Assembly (NCBI GenBank): GCA_021300125.1 | Contig: JAJTHX010000058.1 | Coordinates: 1 to 9,695 of the forward strand | From: Betaproteobacteria bacterium | GTDB lineage: Bacteria > Pseudomonadota > Gammaproteobacteria > Burkholderiales > SG8-41 | Direction of reading: 5' to 3' | DNA: 9,695 bases | Shown: piece by piece, positions 1 to 7,022 of the stretch | Position numbering within the stretch: position 1 is the stretch's first letter | Layout: every line of letters starts with the position of its first letter | Translations under genes and position numbers: made by a program | Notes under the pieces: model-generated | What the model was told of the DNA's origin: nothing | Seen by the model: only the letters and a program-made list of their open reading frames with translations | Database searches by the model: none

Positions 1-729
1 CGCCTGGTTGGCGCTGTTGGCGTGCAGCGTCGCCATTGCGAGGTGGCCAGTTTCGGCGAAGGCAATCGCATGGTCCATGGTGTCGCGGTCGCGTATCTCG
101 CCGATCAGGATCACATCCGGGGCCTGGCGCAGGGTGTTTTTCAGTGCGGCATGCCAGTTTTCGGTATCCACACCGACCTCGCGCTGGGTGACCACGCAGT
201 TCTTGTGGTCGTGCACATACTCGATCGGGTCTTCGATGGTGATGATGTGGCCGTAGCTGTTTTCGTTGCGGTAGCCGATCATCGCTGCGAGCGAGGTCGA
301 CTTGCCGGAACCGGTGCCGCCGACCATGATGATCAGACCGCGCTTGGTCATTACGACATCCTTCAGCACGGGCGGCAGCTTGAGATCGTCGAACTTCGGG
401 ATCGAGGTGTTGATCGTGCGCAGCACCATGCCCACGCGGCCCTGCTGCATGAAGGCGTTGACGCGGAAGCGGCCGATGTCGCCGGGGCTGATCGCGAAGT
501 TGCACTCCTTGGTCGCCTCGAACTCGCTGGCCTGCTTGTCGTTCATGATGCCGCGCGCAAGTTCGGCCGTGTGCTGGGGGGTGAGTGCCTGCTGCGCAAC
601 CGGAGTCATCTTGCCGTCAAGTTTGATCGCCGGGGGAAAGCCTGCGGTAATGAACAGGTCGGACGCCTTTTTCGCGACCATTGCCCGCAGCAGATCGTGC
701 ATGAACTTGACTGCCTGCTCTCTTTCCAT
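1..729 (-). CDS. pilU: PilU, type IV pilus retraction ATPase accessory to PilT (3' end cut by window edge)
   Basis: Cytoplasmic hexameric ATPase of the PilT/GspE secretion-ATPase superfamily; in known systems PilU works together with PilT at the pilus base to increase retraction force. The first 243 residues are visible and the frame is still open at base 1, so the C-terminal part lies outside the window. Seen: an N-terminal PAS-like domain (about 1-100), Walker A GGTGSGKST at 137-145, an Asp box around HIITIEDPIEYVH (161-173), Walker B DVILIGEIRD at 205-214, and a His box with ETGHLAMATLH (226-236). The EIRDRDTMDHAIAFAETGHL run is characteristic of PilU and differs from the PilT version next door. 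The start is ATG at 729, with GGAG at 737-740, 7 nt upstream. It lies 40 bp downstream of pilT on the same strand, so the two are probably co-transcribed. Confidence 0.95.
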   Translation of the reverse strand, partial: MEREQAVKFMHDLLRAMVAKKASDLFITAGFPPAIKLDGKMTPVAQQALTPQHTAELARGIMNDKQASEFEATKECNFAISPGDIGRFRVNAFMQQGRVGMVLRTINTSIPKFDDLKLPPVLKDVVMTKRGLIIMVGGTGSGKSTSLAAMIGYRNENSYGHIITIEDPIEYVHDHKNCVVTQREVGVDTENWHAALKNTLRQAPDVILIGEIRDRDTMDHAIAFAETGHLAMATLHANSANQA

Positions 730-769
730 GCTATGGCTCCAGTTGTTGCACGTTGCCCGCGCCGCCGGA

Positions 770-1810
770 TCAGCGGAACGCGTCCTTGTTCATCGCCTTG
801 CCGCGCGCCTCTTCCACCGAAACGATGTTGCGCTTGACCAGGTCCTGCAGGTTCTGGTCCAGGGTCTGCATGCCGAGCTGGGCGCCGGTCTGGATCGCGG
901 AATACATCTGTGCCACCTTGTTCTCGCGGATCAGGTTGCGGATGGCCGGAGTGCCGACCATGATCTCGTGAGCCGCGGCGCGGCCGCTGCCGTCCTTGGT
1001 CTTGAGCAGGGTCTGCGAGATCACCGCGCGCAGCGACTCGGACAGCATCGCGCGCATCATTTCCTTTTCTTCCGCGGGGAATACATCAATGATCCGGTCA
1101 ATGGTCTTGGCGGCAGAACTGGTGTGCAGCGTGCCGAACACCAGGTGGCCCGTTTCGGCGGCGGTCAGTGCAAGACGGATGGTTTCGAGGTCGCGCATCT
1201 CGCCGACGAGAATGATGTCAGGATCCTCCCGCAGCGCCGAGCGCAGCGCGTTGGAGAACGACAGCGTATGCGGGCCGACCTCGCGCTGGTTGATCAGGCA
1301 TTTCTTGGATTCGTGCACGAATTCGATCGGGTCCTCGACTGTCAGGATGTGTCCCTGCTCGTTTTCGTTGATGTGGTTGATGATGGCGGCCAGCGTGGTC
1401 GACTTGCCGGACCCGGTGGGACCCGTCACCAGCACCACGCCGCGCGGCTGATTGGCGATCTCGGTGAAGACTTTCGGCGCCTTGAGGTCTTCCAGGCTCA
1501 GCACCTTGGACGGAATGGTCCGGAACACCGCGCCGGCGCCGCGCTGCTGCACGAAGGCGTTGACGCGGAACCGCGCCAGATTGGGGATCGAGAACGAGAA
1601 GTCGCACTCAAGGTTTTCCTCGTAGAACTTGCGCTGGCCGTCGTTCATGATGTCGTACACCATCGCATGCACATCCTTGTGCTCCAAGGGCGGCAGGTTG
1701 ATGCGCCGGACATCACCATGCACACGAATCATCGGCGGCAGGCCGGATGACAGATGCAGGTCTGAGGCCTTGTTTTTGACCACGAAGGCCAGCAGTTCGG
1801 AGATGTCCAT
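770..1810 (-). CDS. pilT: PilT, type IV pilus retraction ATPase
   Basis: Hexameric motor ATPase on the cytoplasmic face of the inner membrane that depolymerises type IV pili, powering twitching motility and DNA uptake. The product has 346 residues, the usual PilT length (about 344). Seen: N-terminal PAS-like domain (1-110) opening with MDISELLAFVVKNKASDLHL, Walker A GPTGSGKST at 130-138, Asp box ILTVEDPIEFVH (155-166), Walker B IILVGEMRD (199-207) with catalytic Glu204, His box TGHLVFGTLHTSSA (220-233), and the AIRNLIRE motif (289-296) that is needed for retraction in characterised PilT proteins. All key residues are present. The start is ATG at 1810, with only a weak GGGA at 1818-1821 upstream. 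pilU follows after 40 bp. It is divergent from yggS, an arrangement also known in Pseudomonas and many betaproteobacteria. Confidence 0.98.
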   Translation of the reverse strand: MDISELLAFVVKNKASDLHLSSGLPPMIRVHGDVRRINLPPLEHKDVHAMVYDIMNDGQRKFYEENLECDFSFSIPNLARFRVNAFVQQRGAGAVFRTIPSKVLSLEDLKAPKVFTEIANQPRGVVLVTGPTGSGKSTTLAAIINHINENEQGHILTVEDPIEFVHESKKCLINQREVGPHTLSFSNALRSALREDPDIILVGEMRDLETIRLALTAAETGHLVFGTLHTSSAAKTIDRIIDVFPAEEKEMMRAMLSESLRAVISQTLLKTKDGSGRAAAHEIMVGTPAIRNLIRENKVAQMYSAIQTGAQLGMQTLDQNLQDLVKRNIVSVEEARGKAMNKDAFR

Positions 1811-1811
1811 T

Positions 1812-1817
1812 TATAAT
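1812..1817 (+). promoter_or_regulatory. Candidate -10 box (TATAAT) upstream of yggS
   Basis: A perfect sigma-70 -10 hexamer lies directly next to the pilT start codon, 105 bp upstream of the yggS start. No recognisable -35 hexamer lies 16-18 bp upstream and there is no extended TG, so this is only a candidate. If real, transcription would start near 1824 and the leader would carry the 18-bp tandem repeat. Confidence 0.3.
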
Positions 1818-1845
1818 TCCCGGGGAAAGTGTGCTGACACCAAAA

Positions 1846-1881
1846 GACCGGTTTTTCTGGGGCGACCGGTATTTCTGTGGC
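1846..1881. repeat. 18-bp imperfect tandem repeat, two copies (1846-1863, 1864-1881)
   Basis: Two adjacent 18-base units, each starting GACCGGT and ending GGC, match at 16 of 18 positions (differences at 1853/1871 and 1860/1878). Each unit contains the palindrome ACCGGT (1847-1852 and 1865-1870). The first sits in a near-palindrome spanning 1843-1856, with one mismatched pair. The units lie between the divergent pilT and yggS genes, a suitable place for a regulator binding site. The unit length is a multiple of three and encodes RPVFLG/RPVFLW in the plus frame that leads into yggS, but this is probably not translated. Confidence 0.85.
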
Positions 1882-1922
1882 ACATGAAGTCGTGTAGGCC
1901 AGCCTCTGAGCGCGTCGAAATT

Positions 1923-2624
1923 ATGGTCACAATAGCCGGGAACTTGCAAGCCGTGAAGCAGCGCATCGCACAGGCCGCAGCGGCTGCAAACCGCCCGTCA
2001 CAAAGCATTCAACTGCTCGCCGTCAGCAAAACTTTCGGCGTTGCCGAAATCGAGGCTGCATGGCAGGCCGGACAACACGCCTTCGGCGAAAATTTCGTGC
2101 AGGAAAGCCTGGCGAAAATCGCAGCGCTGCAGCGGCTCGGCATCGAATGGCATTTCATCGGGCCGCTCCAGAGCAACAAGACACGGCCGGTGGCTGAACA
2201 CTTCGCCTGGGTGCACAGCCTCGAACGCGACAAGATCGCGCGCCGCCTGAATGACGCGCGGCCCCCGCAGCTGCCGCCGCTCAACGTGCTGGTACAGGTC
2301 AACGTCAGCGGCGAAACCAGCAAGAGCGGCGTGGTTCCCGGTGAAGAGCGCGCACTCGCCGACGCCATCGCCGGACTGCCGCGGCTGCGCCTGCGCGGAC
2401 TGATGACCATCCCCGAGCCCACCGACGATCCGGCCCTGCTGCGCGCCCGGTTCGCAAGGCTTCGCGCACTGTTCGAGGCCCTGCGCACCGAACACCCGGA
2501 TATCGATACGCTGTCCATGGGCATGTCAGCCGACCTTGAGGCGGCCATCGCCGAGGGCTCGACCCTGGTACGCGTGGGTACGGCCATTTTCGGCACGCGC
2601 CCGGCTCCTGCTGGCACTGCCTGA
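1923..2624 (+). CDS. yggS: YggS/PLPBP family pyridoxal-phosphate homeostasis protein
   Basis: Cytosolic PLP-binding protein with a fold-type III TIM barrel (alanine racemase N-terminal-like) and no known enzymatic activity; E. coli YggS buffers PLP and affects amino-acid metabolism. It has 233 residues against 234 in E. coli. Seen: PLP Schiff-base Lys36 in LLAVSKTF (31-38), GENFVQE (55-61), HFIGPLQSNKTR (77-88), GLMTIPEP (159-166), LSMGMSADLEAAI (197-209), and the phosphate-binding VRVGTAIFG (216-224). The frame is open far upstream, with another ATG at 1884. I chose ATG 1923 because it puts the lysine at position 36 and gives the family length, although no clear Shine-Dalgarno precedes either start. 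Lying 64 bp ahead of proC is a very common arrangement and fits the link between PLP and amino-acid metabolism. Confidence 0.95.
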   Translation: MVTIAGNLQAVKQRIAQAAAAANRPSQSIQLLAVSKTFGVAEIEAAWQAGQHAFGENFVQESLAKIAALQRLGIEWHFIGPLQSNKTRPVAEHFAWVHSLERDKIARRLNDARPPQLPPLNVLVQVNVSGETSKSGVVPGEERALADAIAGLPRLRLRGLMTIPEPTDDPALLRARFARLRALFEALRTEHPDIDTLSMGMSADLEAAIAEGSTLVRVGTAIFGTRPAPAGTA

Positions 2625-2635
2625 GCCGCGGTCCG

Positions 2636-2641
2636 TATAAT
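2636..2641 (+). promoter_or_regulatory. Candidate -10 box (TATAAT) upstream of proC
   Basis: A perfect -10 hexamer lies in the yggS-proC gap. The best sequence at -35 spacing, around 2612-2618, matches the consensus poorly. A transcript starting near 2648 would give a leader of about 40 nt to the ATG at 2689 but only about 11 nt to the in-frame ATG at 2659, weakly favouring the later start. The bases after the hexamer (TCCCGG) resemble those after the TATAAT at 1812. Confidence 0.35.
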
Positions 2642-2688
2642 CCCGGCTCAACCGTCCAATGCGGACGATTCCACCGGCAACACCCACC

Positions 2689-3513
2689 ATGAATATCCTG
2701 TTCATCGGCGGCGGCAACATGGCCGCCGCGATCATCGGCGGCCTCATTGCCAAGGGCTGGCCCGCGGCCAGCCTGTGCGCGGTGGATGTTGTACCCGCCG
2801 CGCTTGAGGTACTGCGCAGGCGCTACGGCATCCGTACCGCAGGCGACGGTGCCGCGGAAGCTCTGCGGGCGGATTGCGTGGTGCTCGCGGTCAAGCCGCA
2901 GCAGCTGCGCGAAGTGGCCCGGGGACTGGCGCCGTCAGCCGATGACCGGCTGGTGCTGAGCATCGCCGCCGGCATCCGCAGTGCCGACCTCGCACGCTGG
3001 CTGGGCGGCAAAGCGCGCGTGGTGCGGGCGATGCCCAACACGCCGGCACTGGTGGGCGCCGGAATCAGCGGCCTTTTTGCCATGCCCGGCGTCAGCGCCG
3101 GCGACCGCAGCCGCGCCGAAAGCGTGCTGTCCGCGGTGGGAGAAACCTTCTGGGTGGAGGACGAGGCCGCGCTCGATGCGGTCACCGCGGTCTCCGGCAG
3201 CGGCCCCGCCTATGTGTTCTATTTGATCGAGGCCCTGGAACAGGCTGCGCGTGAACTGGGCCTGCCTCAAGACAGCGCGCGGCGCAGCGCCCTCGCAACC
3301 TTCGCCGGCGCGGTCAAGCTCGCGACTTCCGACGGCAGCGATCCGGCAACCCTGCGCGCCCGCGTGACTTCGAAGGGCGGCACCACCGAGCGCGCCATTG
3401 CATTGCTCGATGCCGCGGGGGTGAAAGCTGCGATGGTCAAAGCGGTGCAAGGCGCGCGGCTGCGCGCGGCTGAAATGGGCGATGAGCTGGGACGTGACGG
3501 CAACGGCGGGTGA
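2689..3513 (+). CDS. proC: Pyrroline-5-carboxylate reductase
   Basis: Catalyses NAD(P)H-dependent reduction of 1-pyrroline-5-carboxylate to L-proline, the last step of proline synthesis, in the cytosol. It has 274 residues against 269 in E. coli. Seen: N-terminal Rossmann domain with the nucleotide-binding loop IGGGNMA (6-12), VLAVKPQ (65-71), VRAMPNTPA (112-120), and the C-terminal dimerisation/active-site domain with VSGSGPAY (168-175) and TSKGGTT (227-233). These are the standard P5C reductase signatures. ATG 2689 is chosen because the protein then begins directly with the MNILFIGGGN strand; an in-frame ATG at 2659 would add ten residues unlike the family. Neither start has a clear Shine-Dalgarno. 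yggT follows after 2 bp, so the two are almost certainly co-transcribed. Confidence 0.97.
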   Translation: MNILFIGGGNMAAAIIGGLIAKGWPAASLCAVDVVPAALEVLRRRYGIRTAGDGAAEALRADCVVLAVKPQQLREVARGLAPSADDRLVLSIAAGIRSADLARWLGGKARVVRAMPNTPALVGAGISGLFAMPGVSAGDRSRAESVLSAVGETFWVEDEAALDAVTAVSGSGPAYVFYLIEALEQAARELGLPQDSARRSALATFAGAVKLATSDGSDPATLRARVTSKGGTTERAIALLDAAGVKAAMVKAVQGARLRAAEMGDELGRDGNGG

Positions 3514-3515
3514 CC

Positions 3516-4094
3516 ATGCTCGGTGAAACCCTGATTTTCCTGGCGCAGGTGGTGTTCGGCCTGCTCACGATCGCACTGCTGCTGCGCTTCTACCTGCAGT
3601 GGGTGCGCGCGCCCTACCGCAACCCGCTGGCCGATTTCGTCAATGCCCTGAGCGATTTCATGGTGAAGCCGGCGCGACGGGTGATCCCGGGGCTGTGGGG
3701 CATTGATCTGCCGACGCTGCTGCTCGCCTGGGTGATCCAGCTGCTGGAATGGCTTGCCGTTCTGCAGATCCGCGGCTGGCGCTGGCAACAGGACATCGGC
3801 ATCGCTGTCCTGGCACTGGCGGCGCTCGCTGTGATCGCCGTGGCCAAAACACTGGTCTACATCGTGCTCTTTGCGACACTGCTGCAGGCGCTGCTGTCCT
3901 GGATCAATCCGGGCAGTCCGGTGGCGCCGCTGCTCGACGCAATGAGCCGGCCTTTCCTGGGCGTTTTCCGCCGCCGCATCCCGCCGGTTGGCGGCGTCGA
4001 CCTGTCGCCGCTGTTTCTGATCGTGGCCTGCCAGCTGCTGCTGATGCTGCCGCTGGCCTGGCTCGAATCCGAGGCCCTGCGCCTGCTGCGCTGA
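3516..4094 (+). CDS. yggT: YggT family integral membrane protein
   Basis: Small inner-membrane protein of the YGGT family, 192 residues (E. coli 188). Its molecular role is not settled; reports in other bacteria link the family to osmotic tolerance and cell-envelope functions. Two YGGT repeats are visible. Repeat one has a hydrophobic helix (about 5-25), LQWVRAPYRNPL, then PARRVIPGLWGIDLPTLL (52-69) and a second helix (66-84). Repeat two has helices around 94-126, LLSWINPGSPVAPLL, then FRRRIPPVGGVDLSPL (151-166) and a last helix (163-184). The shared RR-IP-G-D-P core is clear in both. GTG at 3510 is in frame and overlaps the proC stop by four bases, so it may be used instead of ATG 3516. The yggU and metXW genes often found next in relatives are absent; a convergent gene follows after 9 bp. 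Confidence 0.93.
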   Translation: MLGETLIFLAQVVFGLLTIALLLRFYLQWVRAPYRNPLADFVNALSDFMVKPARRVIPGLWGIDLPTLLLAWVIQLLEWLAVLQIRGWRWQQDIGIAVLALAALAVIAVAKTLVYIVLFATLLQALLSWINPGSPVAPLLDAMSRPFLGVFRRRIPPVGGVDLSPLFLIVACQLLLMLPLAWLESEALRLLR

Positions 4095-4103
4095 TCACCA
4101 TCT

Positions 4104-5546
4104 CTAGTCGGCATCCTCGCTGCCGCGCCGTACCCGCCAGGCGCGAACCAGCAGGGTCAGCCCAATCCACAACGCCAGCACCGCCAACGGCACGGTCACC
4201 GCGAGCGGCATGACCAGGGCAAGCATCGCAAACAGCAGGAAGGCCAGCGCACCACCGCCCATCATGCCGGCCTCGGCTGGACCCAGGATGCGGCGGTTGG
4301 CGAAAGCGGCACCAACGGTGTTGCCGATACGCAGCGCCCCTGCTGCCGCCCTTGCCGCCCCTCCGCCGCGACCGCCGCTGCGGGGCAAGGCGCTTTCAGC
4401 CCGGCTCACCCGGTGGCGGGGACCCAGTACGATTTCCGTGGCATTGCCCAGGTCCTCCGCGTACATCGCCTGCATCTGCGCGCCGGCCTGCGCGTCATCG
4501 AGTGCGATGTCGAGTTCGTAGTTGCTGATCCAGCTGGCCAGATTCAGATTGCTGGAGCCGACACGCGCCCAGCGCCCGTCAGCAACGGCAGTCTTGGCGT
4601 GCAGCATGGGGCCGTTCCACTCGAACACCCGTACACCGGCTTCCAGCAGGGGACGGTAACCGGCGCGCGAAAAGCGGCCCACCATCGGCAGGTCACTCAC
4701 CCCCGGGACCAGCAGGCGCACATCCACGCCGTCGTGCGCGGCAGCACGCAAGGCTTCGACATAGGTCGGAATACCGACGAAATAGGCATCGGTCAGCCAC
4801 AGCGACTCGCGGGCGATCGCCGCAATCATCTGGTCCATGCGGTAGAGCCCTGCCAGGCTGGGCTGGGCTGCCAGCACGCGCAATGCAACGGCGCCCGCGG
4901 CAACCGGCAACGGCGCATCAATATCCAGTGCGGGGCCGCCGCAGGCGCTCCAGGTCTGGGCAAACGCACGCACGATGTCGGCGACTGCCGGGCCGCGGAT
5001 CTCGACCCCGGTATCCCGCCACGGCGGAATCCCCCGCGGCGGATCGCCGGCCCAGCGCCGGGACACGCAGAGCCCGGACACGAAGCCGCTTTCGCCATCC
5101 ACCGCCAGCATCTTGCGATGGTCGCGGGTCAGCCAACCGAAGGGGCTGTCCAGCCTTGGCGGATTGAAGCAGCGCACCTCGGCCCCGGCTTCGGCGAGCG
5201 GCTCGAGCAGTCGCGCGCTGCCGATGCCGAGCCCGCCCATCCAGTCATAGATCACGCGCACGGCAACACCCGCCCGCGCGCGTTCGGCAAGGGCCTCGGC
5301 AAAGCTGCGGCCGACGACATCGTCGGCTATGAGGTAATTCTCGAACAGAACCGAATGCCGTGCGGCGGCAATCGCAGCGAGCCAGGCCGGATAGTTCTCG
5401 GTGGCGTCGCGCAGCAGGCGCACGGCATTGCCGCCCCGCAGGGCGGCACCGGCAGCCCGTGACAGCATGCCTTCGGCCGCGAGCCGAAGTTCCGCAGCCG
5501 GTCCGGCAGGGGCAGCGCGACGGGGCGGAGCGGGCGTCTGGTTCAT
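4104..5546 (-). CDS. Phospholipase D family protein, ClsB-like cardiolipin synthase
   Basis: A 480-residue protein with two HKD phospholipase D motifs: RDHRKMLAVD (141-150; His143, Lys145, Asp150) and LHAKTAVAD (315-323; His316, Lys318, Asp323), the second followed by GSSNLN (330-335). Both catalytic triads are intact. The pattern NAVRLLRDATENYPAWLAAI near the N-terminus and the lack of N-terminal membrane helices resemble E. coli ClsB, which makes cardiolipin or phosphatidylglycerol by phosphatidyl transfer. A Gly/Ala/Arg-rich linker (about 385-430) leads to a C-terminal hydrophobic region (about 433-468), one or two membrane helices, probably an anchor. The start is ATG 5546, with GAGG at 5552-5555. 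The gene begins 12 bp after rng on the same strand and is probably the last gene of that operon. Membership of the PLD superfamily is certain; the cardiolipin synthase role is inferred. Confidence 0.88.
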   Translation of the reverse strand: MNQTPAPPRRAAPAGPAAELRLAAEGMLSRAAGAALRGGNAVRLLRDATENYPAWLAAIAAARHSVLFENYLIADDVVGRSFAEALAERARAGVAVRVIYDWMGGLGIGSARLLEPLAEAGAEVRCFNPPRLDSPFGWLTRDHRKMLAVDGESGFVSGLCVSRRWAGDPPRGIPPWRDTGVEIRGPAVADIVRAFAQTWSACGGPALDIDAPLPVAAGAVALRVLAAQPSLAGLYRMDQMIAAIARESLWLTDAYFVGIPTYVEALRAAAHDGVDVRLLVPGVSDLPMVGRFSRAGYRPLLEAGVRVFEWNGPMLHAKTAVADGRWARVGSSNLNLASWISNYELDIALDDAQAGAQMQAMYAEDLGNATEIVLGPRHRVSRAESALPRSGGRGGGAARAAAGALRIGNTVGAAFANRRILGPAEAGMMGGGALAFLLFAMLALVMPLAVTVPLAVLALWIGLTLLVRAWRVRRGSEDAD

Positions 5547-5558
5547 CGCGGCCTCGCG

Positions 5559-7013
5559 CTACATCAGCACGATGTCGAACTGTTCCTGGTTGTAGGCCGA
5601 CTCGACCTGGAGCGAAATCGGTTTGCCGATGAAATCCGAAAGCATTGCCAGGTTGTGTGATTCCTCATCGAGAAACATGTCGATCACCTGCTGCGAGGCG
5701 AGGATGCGGAATTCCCGCGCCTCGAACTGGCGGGATTCGCGCAGGATCTCGCGCAGCACCTCGTAGCACACCGTCTGGGCGGTTTTCAGTTCGCCGCGCC
5801 CTGAGCACACCGGGCAGGGTTCGCACAGCACGTGGGCAAGGCTTTCACGGGTGCGCTTGCGCGTCATTTCAACCAGGCCGAGCTGGGTGAATCCGTTCAC
5901 CGTCATCCGCGTGCGATCACGCGCCAGCGCCTTGCGGAATTCATTGAGCACCGCATTGCGGTGCTCCTCGCTGTCCATGTCGATGAAATCGATGATGACG
6001 ATGCCGCCGAGGTTGCGCAGACGCAGCTGGCGAGCGATCACCTGCGAAGCCTCGAGGTTGGTCTTGAAGATGGTGTCATCAAAGCTGCGGCCGCCGACAA
6101 ACCCCCCGGTGTTGACATCCACCGTGGTCAACGCTTCGGTCTGGTCGATGATCAGATAACCGCCCGACTTGAGATCCACGCGGCGAGCCAGCGCCCGCTC
6201 GATGTCGGCCTCGACATTGTGCAGGTCAAAGAGCGGCCGCGCCCCCTGGTAATGGGTCAGCCCGGGCAGCACATTGGGGGTGAAACTCGCCGCAAACTGG
6301 CTCATGGCCTGATAAGTCTCGCGCGAGTCGACAAAAATCCGGCCGGTTTCCTCGTGGGCGAAATCGCGCAGCACGCGCAGACTCAGCGGCAGGTCGCGGT
6401 AGAGCAGGGCCAGCGGCGCGGCGGTGGCAGCCTGGGCCTGGATGTCGAGCCACAGCTTGCGCAGATACTCGACGTCGGCGGCCAGCTCGCGATCGCTGGC
6501 CGCCTCGGCCACGGTGCGTATGATGTAACCGCCCCTTTCGTCGGCAGGCAACAGCTGCTGCAGCTTCTCGCGCAGGTGGACACGCTCCTCCTCGTCCTCG
6601 ATGCGCTGTGAGATGCCGATGTGGGATTCCTGCGGCAGGTAGACCAGCAGGCGGCCGGCGATGCTGATCTGGGTGGACAGGCGTGCGCCTTTGGTGCCGA
6701 TGGGATCCTTGATCACCTGCACCATCAGGTTCTGGCCTTCGTTGAGCAGCCGCTCGATGGGCTGGCCGGGCTCGCCATTGACGCGGTTGCCCCAGATGTC
6801 CGCGACATGGAGAAAGGCTGCGCGTTCGCCGCCGATGTCAACGAAGGCCGACTGCATTCCAGGCAGCACCCGCACCACGCGGCCCATGTAGATGTTGCCG
6901 ACGAAGCCGCGGGAGGAGGCACGCTCGACATGCAGTTCCTGGGTCACGCCGTGTTCGATCAGCGCGACGCGGGTTTCCTGCGGCGTGACATTGATCAGGA
7001 TGTCTTCGCTCAT
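5559..7013 (-). CDS. rng: Ribonuclease G
   Basis: Endoribonuclease of the RNase E/G family acting in the cytoplasm on 5'-monophosphorylated RNA; it matures the 16S rRNA 5' end and decays some mRNAs. It has 484 residues (E. coli 489), with no long C-terminal scaffold, which separates it from RNase E. Seen: an S1 domain interrupting the N-terminal region (about 36-126, starting GFVGNIYMGRV), the 5'-sensor/RNase H-like region, metal-binding Asp299 in TTVDVNTGGF and Asp342 in IIDFIDM (43 residues apart, as in E. coli RNase E), and the zinc-link CPVC at 400-403, with a further Cys at 397. The start is ATG 7013, 9 bp after the maf stop, without a strong Shine-Dalgarno, suggesting translational coupling to maf. 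Confidence 0.97.
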   Translation of the reverse strand: MSEDILINVTPQETRVALIEHGVTQELHVERASSRGFVGNIYMGRVVRVLPGMQSAFVDIGGERAAFLHVADIWGNRVNGEPGQPIERLLNEGQNLMVQVIKDPIGTKGARLSTQISIAGRLLVYLPQESHIGISQRIEDEEERVHLREKLQQLLPADERGGYIIRTVAEAASDRELAADVEYLRKLWLDIQAQAATAAPLALLYRDLPLSLRVLRDFAHEETGRIFVDSRETYQAMSQFAASFTPNVLPGLTHYQGARPLFDLHNVEADIERALARRVDLKSGGYLIIDQTEALTTVDVNTGGFVGGRSFDDTIFKTNLEASQVIARQLRLRNLGGIVIIDFIDMDSEEHRNAVLNEFRKALARDRTRMTVNGFTQLGLVEMTRKRTRESLAHVLCEPCPVCSGRGELKTAQTVCYEVLREILRESRQFEAREFRILASQQVIDMFLDEESHNLAMLSDFIGKPISLQVESAYNQEQFDIVLM

Positions 7014-7022
7014 GACCGAATT

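Larger units (their letters stand above)
1811..1922. other. Divergent intergenic region between pilT and yggS
   Basis: These 112 bases separate the divergent starts of pilT (minus) and yggS (plus) and must hold control signals for both unless transcription comes from further away. They contain an 18-bp tandem repeat (1846-1881) and a TATAAT at 1812-1817 on the plus strand. I found no convincing paired -35/-10 for pilT on the minus strand, and no sigma-54 site with GG-N10-GC spacing. The plus-strand frame of yggS stays open through the whole region, so an N-terminally longer YggS cannot be formally excluded. Family length argues against it. Confidence 0.6.

Noticed and set aside
22..1750. Long plus-strand open frames across pilU and pilT
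   Set aside because: They lie antisense to two perfectly conserved ATPase genes and have no recognisable protein features; they are by-products of high GC at third codon positions.
1876..1892. TGGCAC near 1878-1883 as a sigma-54 promoter for yggS
   Set aside because: The GG is not followed by GC at the required ten-base spacing.
4413..5462. A 349-codon plus-strand open frame opposite the phospholipase D gene
   Set aside because: The minus-strand protein has both HKD motifs, a Shine-Dalgarno and operon context. The plus-strand product resembles no family I know.
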